Below are positions 29,976 to 31,844 of a stretch of DNA of 31,844 nt, one piece after another (within the stretch, counting starts at the first letter, position 1; the number at the start of each line of letters is the position of its first letter). The position numbers and the translations under genes are program-made. The notes under the pieces are model-generated. The model was not told the origin of the DNA. It saw only the letters and a program-made list of their open reading frames with translations, and did not search any database. This stretch comes from Clostridia bacterium BRH_c25 (GTDB lineage: Bacteria; Bacillota_A; Clostridia; Lutisporales; Lutisporaceae): positions 1 through 31,844 of the forward strand of contig LOES01000045.1 in NCBI GenBank assembly GCA_001515955.1, in the 5' to 3' direction.

Positions 29976-30401
29976 ATGGTTACAAGACAGACTATTTCCC
30001 GTGGCAGCAGAAGTGCTGTCAAGGTGATTATAAACCTGATGAAATATATTATACCTGCAATCTTTGTGCTGAAGGTACTGGAACACTCAGGCTGGCTGAT
30101 CAGGATTGCGGATTTTTTTGCTCCCTATATGGCTTATATGGGTATGCCCGGGGAAGGCGCCCTGGTTATTTTGCTGGGCCAGGTTTCAATTTATAGTGCA
30201 ATTGCTGCTATGGTGACATTAGGACTGACAGTAAAACAGCTTACCATTATGAGTACCTTTATTTCCATATACCATTCCTTTGCTGTAGAGACAATAGTTA
30301 TAAGCAAGGGCGGCGGAAACGGGCTGCTGATTATGAGCTTGAGGTTTATTGCCGCTGTTATGGCATGCCTGGTACTTAATTTAATTATTCCGGGGGTTTG
30401 A
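29976..30401 (+). CDS. Nucleoside-recognition (Gate) domain membrane protein, first of pair
   Basis: The protein has 141 residues and an AAGGAAG about 7 nt before the ATG. It has about four membrane segments. The Gate-domain pattern is INLMKYIIPAIFVLKVLEHSGWLIRIADFFAPYMAYMGMPGEGALVILLGQ, with the P-G-E-x-A-L motif at about 58-63. Similar half-domains occur in nucleoside transporters, FeoB and spore maturation proteins SpmA/SpmB. The end is IYHSFAVETIVISKGGGNGLLIMSLRF. The second gene of the pair starts 3 nt after its stop and carries the same PGE-x-AL motif, so the two probably form a heteromeric membrane protein. Substrate unknown. Confidence 0.87.
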   Translation: MVTRQTISRGSRSAVKVIINLMKYIIPAIFVLKVLEHSGWLIRIADFFAPYMAYMGMPGEGALVILLGQVSIYSAIAAMVTLGLTVKQLTIMSTFISIYHSFAVETIVISKGGGNGLLIMSLRFIAAVMACLVLNLIIPGV

Positions 30402-30404
30402 ATC

Positions 30405-30890
30405 ATGGACTGGACTAAAGTTCTGTTGGAGACCTTCTATGTAAGCTATTCAACAATATTAAAGATGATATTTATTATTATTCCTTTGTTGATAGCTATT
30501 GAATGCCTGAAGGACATGGGGTGGCTGGAGAAGATATCCCTAAGGTTCCAGGGAGTCACCAGGTTTTTAAGACTGCCGGGTGAAGCAGCTTTAGGGTTGA
30601 TAGTAGGCCTCTTTATAGGTGTGGTTCTGGGATCGGGAGTTATAATGAAGATAACTGAAGAAGTAAAAATGACCAGGACTCAAATAAATATAATGTTTGT
30701 GTTTATAGGAATATGTCATGCGGTGATAGAGGAAACCATTCTCTTTACTGCTATTGGCGCAAATGGAGCTGTTATATTGGCGGGACGCTTAATCACATCA
30801 TTGTTATTCGGCTTTATGTATATATGGATTACAACATGGAGAGCCAGTATCAAGGGGGAGCAAGAGGTTTCTATAAAAGAAGCGGATTAG
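30405..30890 (+). CDS. Nucleoside-recognition (Gate) domain membrane protein, second of pair
   Basis: The protein has 161 residues and about four membrane segments. It repeats the layout of its partner: ILKMIFIIIPLLIAIECLKDMGWLEKISLRFQGVTRFLRLPGEAALGLIVGLFIGVVLGSG, with PGEAAL at about 58-63, then FVFIGICHAVIEETILFTAIGANGAVILAGR, where C-H-A-x-x-E-E/T matches Y-H-S-x-x-V-E-T of the first protein. The separation of only 3 nt from the preceding stop shows tight coupling; GGGGG at 30392-30396 may serve as the ribosome binding site. This paired arrangement of two half-size Gate proteins occurs in other clostridia, as far as I recall, without an assigned substrate. Confidence 0.87.
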   Translation: MDWTKVLLETFYVSYSTILKMIFIIIPLLIAIECLKDMGWLEKISLRFQGVTRFLRLPGEAALGLIVGLFIGVVLGSGVIMKITEEVKMTRTQINIMFVFIGICHAVIEETILFTAIGANGAVILAGRLITSLLFGFMYIWITTWRASIKGEQEVSIKEAD

Positions 30891-30921
30891 AAAATGTATA
30901 CCGATAGGTTAAAGTCAAAAG

Positions 30922-30965
30922 ATAAGAGTGGATGCTGCTATGAGCAATATCCACTCTTATTTCTA
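30922..30965 (+). terminator. Terminator after the Gate-domain pair
   Basis: ATAAGAGTGGAT (30922-30933) pairs perfectly with ATCCACTCTTAT (30949-30960) over a 15-nt loop. The following TTCTAT is a weak T tract. Confidence 0.75.
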
Positions 30966-30969
30966 TACT

Positions 30970-31146
30970 TTATCCTATTGTAGCGTCTCCCTGCTGCCAG
31001 TTAACGGGGCAGACCTTTTTTGGCTGCAGTGCTGCCAGGATCCTCAAGAATTTATTTACATTTCTGCCGGTGGCAGTGTCATTTATAGACAGGGCCAATA
31101 CCTCCTTATTATATTGAGGGCTGTCTCTTATCAAGCGTTGAGCTTC
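30970..31146 (-). pseudogene. Peroxiredoxin (AhpC/Prx family) remnant, C-terminal 58 residues
   Basis: On the minus strand an open frame from 31146 to the TAA at 30970-30972 reads EAQRLIRDSPQYNKEVLALS, then INDTATGRNVNKFLRILAAL, then QPKKVCPVNWQQGDATIG. The G-R-N-x-x-x-x-L-R-x-x-x-A-L-Q helix followed by V-C-P-x-N-W-x-x-G-D is the C-terminal end of a 2-Cys peroxiredoxin, and the cysteine in VCPVNW is at the resolving-Cys position. The frame is closed upstream by a stop at 31147-31149, and the thioredoxin-fold part with the peroxidatic Cys is not found. It lies between convergent intact genes, so it is a decayed gene rather than a functional short one. Confidence 0.78.
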
Positions 31147-31211
31147 TTAAGCATGAAGTCCTCATATGTTTGCGGTATTATTATTGCCTATTGCTAGTAA
31201 TTATAAAACAT

Positions 31212-31844
31212 CTATGCCTTAAATCTTGATACAATACTGTTCAGGTTGGCTGCCATACCGGCCAGCTCCTCTGCCGTAGCTCCAACTTCCTCTATTGCAC
31301 TTGCCTGCTGCTGTGTAGTTGCGCTGATTTGTTCGGAACTGCTTGCTTGTACTTCAACATTTTCTGCCATTGAATCAATAGAGGAAGATATCTCTTTAGT
31401 CATTTGAGACTGTTGAACTGCCGTATCGGCTATTTCATTTATCTGTACAACAATTGTATTGATTTTTTCTATTATGTTCATTATGTAGCTGCTTGTTTCA
31501 CTTGCAGCAGTGTAGCTGTTCTTTATGAGCTTATCGGAGTTAAGGGTCTTTTCTCTGGCTTGGGCACAGTTTGTCTGAATTGTTTTGACCATATGCTCAA
31601 TACGCTTTGATGCTTCTTTGCTTTGCTCTGCCAAGGTACGGACCTCATCCGCCACCACTGCAAAGCCCCGGCCCTGTTCCCCCGCTCTTGCAGCTTCGAT
31701 AGCCGCATTAAGGCTGAGAAGGTTGGTCTGCTCCGATATGCTGGTAATAAGCTCTACTGCCTGATTTATCTCACGTGCTGATTTCTCAAGCTCAACCATT
31801 ATATCGGATATTTCACCTGAAGCAATTCTTACGGTATCTATTGA
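31212..31844 (-). CDS. Methyl-accepting chemotaxis protein, C-terminal part (runs off the right edge)
   Basis: The minus-strand frame is open from the window edge (31844) to the TAG at 31212-31214, giving 210 residues. The signalling hairpin tip is present and canonical: [20 protein letters not shown] followed by [19 protein letters not shown] and [12 protein letters not shown]. The rest is a long alpha-helical coiled coil ending in [26 protein letters not shown]. It forms receptor arrays with CheA and CheW in the cell membrane or cytoplasm. The sensor, any membrane segments and the true start are outside the window. No C-terminal CheR-tethering pentapeptide is seen. Confidence 0.96.
   Translation of the reverse strand, partial: SIDTVRIASGEISDIMVELEKSAREINQAVELITSISEQTNLLSLNAAIEAARAGEQGRGFAVVADEVRTLAEQSKEASKRIEHMVKTIQTNCAQAREKTLNSDKLIKNSYTAASETSSYIMNIIEKINTIVVQINEIADTAVQQSQMTKEISSSIDSMAENVEVQASSSEQISATTQQQASAIEEVGATAEELAGMAANLNSIVSRFKA

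Overview
The window looks like low-G+C Firmicutes DNA, most likely class Clostridia. Strong AGGAGG-type ribosome binding sites precede nearly every gene, some starts are GTG or TTG, several consensus sigma-A promoters are visible, and the families present (IS256, IS605 TnpB, PrpR-type sigma-54 activator, YitT, c-di-GMP-I riboswitch with HD-GYP, Rnf-type modules) are typical of anaerobic clostridia. I cannot name a species. I saw no rRNA, tRNA or CRISPR array.

Layout. (1) 1-2.8 kb is a mobile-element scar zone: the 3' part and right end of an IS256-family element, a GNAT acetyltransferase gene lying between short inverted repeats, a tnpB-only IS605-type element whose TnpB keeps the RuvC residues but has no zinc-ribbon cysteines, and, abutting its right end, a fused relic of a TetR regulator and of a swivelling phosphohistidine domain. 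(2) 2.9-4.2 kb is a MATE efflux pump. (3) 4.3-9.4 kb is a self-contained catabolic unit: a PrpR-type sigma-54 activator, a near-consensus -24/-12 promoter, a MatC-type dicarboxylate carrier, and the large and small subunits of an aconitase-family hydro-lyase. Related GGGGACGG palindromes bracket the unit. (4) 9.5-14.2 kb holds two TetR plus ATP-grasp/phosphohistidine modules. The first encodes a miniature protein that looks internally deleted in frame; the second encodes a full 877-residue protein with rifampicin-phosphotransferase-like domain order. Each module has a palindromic operator built on the half-site ACCGAC/GTCGGT. (5) 14.2-19.2 kb has a CBS-pair protein, then a minus-strand group (MocR regulator, PhzF-family protein, Asp/Glu racemase family) divergent from a YitT-family membrane protein across three direct repeats, then a small unknown gene. 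(6) 19.27-19.48 kb is a MITE-like imperfect palindrome. (7) 19.6-21.8 kb is a translationally coupled pair: a CoA-binding-domain protein and a fusion of an RnfD/NqrB-like membrane domain to an RnfC-like FMN/NADH plus two [4Fe-4S] domain. (8) 21.9-25.1 kb is a TetR-controlled two-gene ABC exporter with a striking double operator. (9) 25.3-27.7 kb is a PaaX-family regulator with a palindrome inside its own promoter, a CPBP (CAAX protease-like) membrane protein and a further membrane protein. (10) 27.8-29.1 kb is a c-di-GMP-I riboswitch leader followed by an HD-GYP protein. (11) 29.3-31.8 kb has a PPC-domain protein, a GNAT gene remnant, two nucleoside-recognition (Gate) membrane proteins, a peroxiredoxin remnant, and the 3' part of a methyl-accepting chemotaxis protein running off the right edge.

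How the genes work together. The clearest functional units are the sigma-54 di/tricarboxylate catabolic operon (sensor, carrier, hydro-lyase), the TetR/ABC exporter, the riboswitch/HD-GYP signalling unit and the CoA-binding/RnfD-RnfC pair. The last is the best candidate for an undescribed system: it joins two Rnf subunits that are normally separate, with no other Rnf gene in the window. Gene decay recurs: four C-terminal relics (TetR, swivel domain, GNAT, peroxiredoxin) remain beside intact neighbours.
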